This document shows, one piece after another, positions 50,901 through 53,900 of a stretch of 64,000 bases of DNA (position 1 is the first letter of the stretch; each line of letters begins with the position of its first letter). The translations under genes and the position numbers were made by a program. The notes under the pieces are model-generated. The model was not told the origin of the DNA and made no database searches. It saw nothing but the letters and a program-made list of their open reading frames with translations. The stretch is taken from NCBI RefSeq assembly GCF_963678635.1, contig NC_087065.1:23457254-23521253 (forward strand). The letters run 5' to 3'. Source of the stretch: Symsagittifera roscoffensis. Its lineage: Eukaryota; Xenacoelomorpha; Acoela; Convolutidae.

Positions 50901-53900
50901 AACCATCTCCATCTAATAATTTTCAAACCAACTCCTCAGTTTTTTCAAAACCCCCTTTTCAACCGATCCCACTAAAAAATCCACTCCCATCCGTTTCTAC
51001 TCCATCTTATGCTTCACAAGTAACCTCAACCTATTCTCCATTTCATTCCGACCGATCATCTAATTCTCCCGATACTCCCCAAATCTCCCAGGAACTCGAT
51101 AATTTTATCACCCTACAACAACAGCTAATACACCCTAACACCCTCACTATAAATCAAATTTCATCCACAATAGAATCCTCAAACCCACCTACTCCTACAC
51201 CCTCCTCAGCTTATACTGCATCATTAGCACAATCATCCACATCCACCGAATCATCAAATAGCACTCACCGAGCTTATCGCACTTTTAAAAGAAAATTCCC
51301 AAACCATCCATTCCCGACCAAACCAGGAACAGCCTGCGAATATATTAATCATCCACACCACACCAACACGAAAGATTTTCTAGCAATCACCTTACCCTCA
51401 TTCCCACAATATACTTTAAACACACCTAACGACACTAACGACACACGTAGTTTTGTAGATGAACATGTTTTAATGCCTACACTTCATTGGACAGCATATT
51501 ACCATTTTACTAATCCCCGTTGCCTGCCACTATCTAATACTCATAACGATACTGAAAAGAATAAAGATATGCTATATAGACTCACCGCAACACTAACATC
51601 TAGACAGTTTACTTATGTAGGATATAAAAAATCACTAAAAACATTCACTGCACCCCGAGCTAACGAACTTACAATAGAGTATTACGACCATAATATCATC
51701 CCAACTAATCAAGACCATTTTCTAGATGACGACCGCTTCGCTAACCCACAACTAACAGAAAAATTCTTCATCAAAACGTCATATGTATTCACACTTAATA
51801 TTTTTGATAGAAAATATGATCACATCAATTCTGAAGCACTAACTGATATGCAAGCTTACGAAAGCTTTAAAGAAAAATTTCAATTATTTTCACTAACCTT
51901 TCACTTCCTTGCACCACATGAACGCGATTTGCACTGTTCACACGACATTATGTTACGCACTAAACAGACTCACACATATACATACTATCGCTTCATACAA
52001 AATCATTTTGATCTACATACTCCATCAAGACAACCATACCATCGTTTTCAGTTTCTTAACTCGAAGTACACTTCACCATTTTTTCTTAATTTCACCTATT
52101 GCATCAAAGATACTAACGTCCACGGCATCCTCCGCAATTATGACCCAGTAACACAAATGTATATATTTTGTCCCATCACGAAGACCTTTAATGCCGAAGA
52201 ATCCAGACCCTTTCCCTATCCCACATGAATTTATCCAACCTATAGAAATCCCTATATTAGAATTTATTCACAATACTAAATATAATCACAAAATATATAA
52301 CTTCATTCAAAACACACCTTATGAGTTTGCAGTAGGCACCGAAGAACTAAAAAAAACCATTAAAGCACTTCAATTGCTTTGGCCACTGCTCCAAACTAAA
52401 AACATCATTCGCATACTAGCAAAATTACTAACAAATTCAGACATAATACGCGACATCTTTCCCCACGGCTTTTTCCCAGACGATTAACAGGTAAGTATAA
52501 TTTAAAAATATTCTTAACTAATAAATTTAAATTAATACTAACCATTCTTTACTCATGTTTCTTTTAGATTTTTAGTCTTCATACCACGATCATCTGCAAA
52601 AAACAGAAAAAAAAAATAAAAAATAAAAACTTGTTAAAATTATACTAAACTTCATTAATATTTTCCACAAGATAATCTGATGAAATTCATACCAAATGTA
52701 GTAAATTAATCTATAAATTACTCCCCCAAAAAGCAGTAAATTTAATTATGATGAAAATTTATAACTTTAAATTTCCCCCAAAACTAGCAGTAAAATTGAA
52801 ATTCTAAGTAATAAATTGATAAAATGAAAATGCAGTACTAACCTTTTGATATTTTTATTCACTCGCACAGGAATTCTATCCAAACTCGCACAACTCGCCC
52901 ACGAAGAATTGTTTAAATAATGATTTTCAGTTTCAAGTTTTCACACTCAACAACTCTAACACACGATAACAAGTTTCAAACTTTCCTTTAACCCGGTTGG
53001 AAAGGAATTATATACTAAACCAAATTAACCAACGCAGCTTAATAAATACCACAAATCATAAATTAACAGCATGACTAAGAAAAGAAAACCAACGGTACCC
53101 AAACCGGATTAACCCAGTTTAAAACTGGATAATTTATTCTTTTTTTAAGACTATTATAAAGTCTAAGAAAGAAATAATAAAACACAAAAAAGTCGAAAGA
53201 CAAACCCATAACAAAAACAATTTGATTTTTGAAAAAAGGTTACAACCAAAGGAACATAAGAAAGACCAACATAAACCCAACATAAAACGTTATCACATAA
53301 CAGGACCTCTCAAAGAAACCGCACGAAATCATACTCCCACTCCTGGCCTAACCCACCAGAGAGGACGTCCTGAGCATGCTCTATAGCCGGCCTAACCCAC
53401 CGCGCTACATCCACGCTTTGTGACCACACTTCTATTTTTAATAAGAGGTACTCAAGGGTGAGTAACTCTTCAAAATAACCGAACTAAAACAAAATGCTTT
53501 TGTGAAAACAACTAACTAAATTCATAATTAAAAAACCGAACTAATAACAATTTTATAAAATGTAAATCATACCTTGCAGTATATAGATCAACACACAACA
53601 ACAAAGACGAACATCCAAAGACAAATTGACCCCACTACACTCGAACAAGAATGGCTAACCACAACCGATGTGCCGTCCACAATCACAACTCAAAGGATTT
53701 AGAGTACGACTTGACTTCGCAGAAAAGGACTTCATTGAACTAGACCAATGACCACCTCGATGTTCAAGTATACGTACAGATCCGAGTTACAAGGCATCCC
53801 CTCCACGCAAAATCTCCGAGCCATTCCCAGACGAGGTTGAACACAAAACAAGTTCTCTACATAATACAGAAAAACCCGTCATAGCAAACCATTTTGAAAT

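Larger units (their letters stand above)
45455..53316 (+). repeat. Cassette copy 2 of the internal tandem duplication
   Basis: It starts inside the integrase C-terminal domain (first 276 bases repeat the pol tail, coding end 45729-45731) and runs to CTCAAAG at about 53316, after which the sequence is unique. It lacks the 742-bp deletion of copy 1 and has the longer envelope frame, so it is the reference copy. An isolated ATG frame at 45549-45731 is only the truncated integrase tail. Confidence 0.92.
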
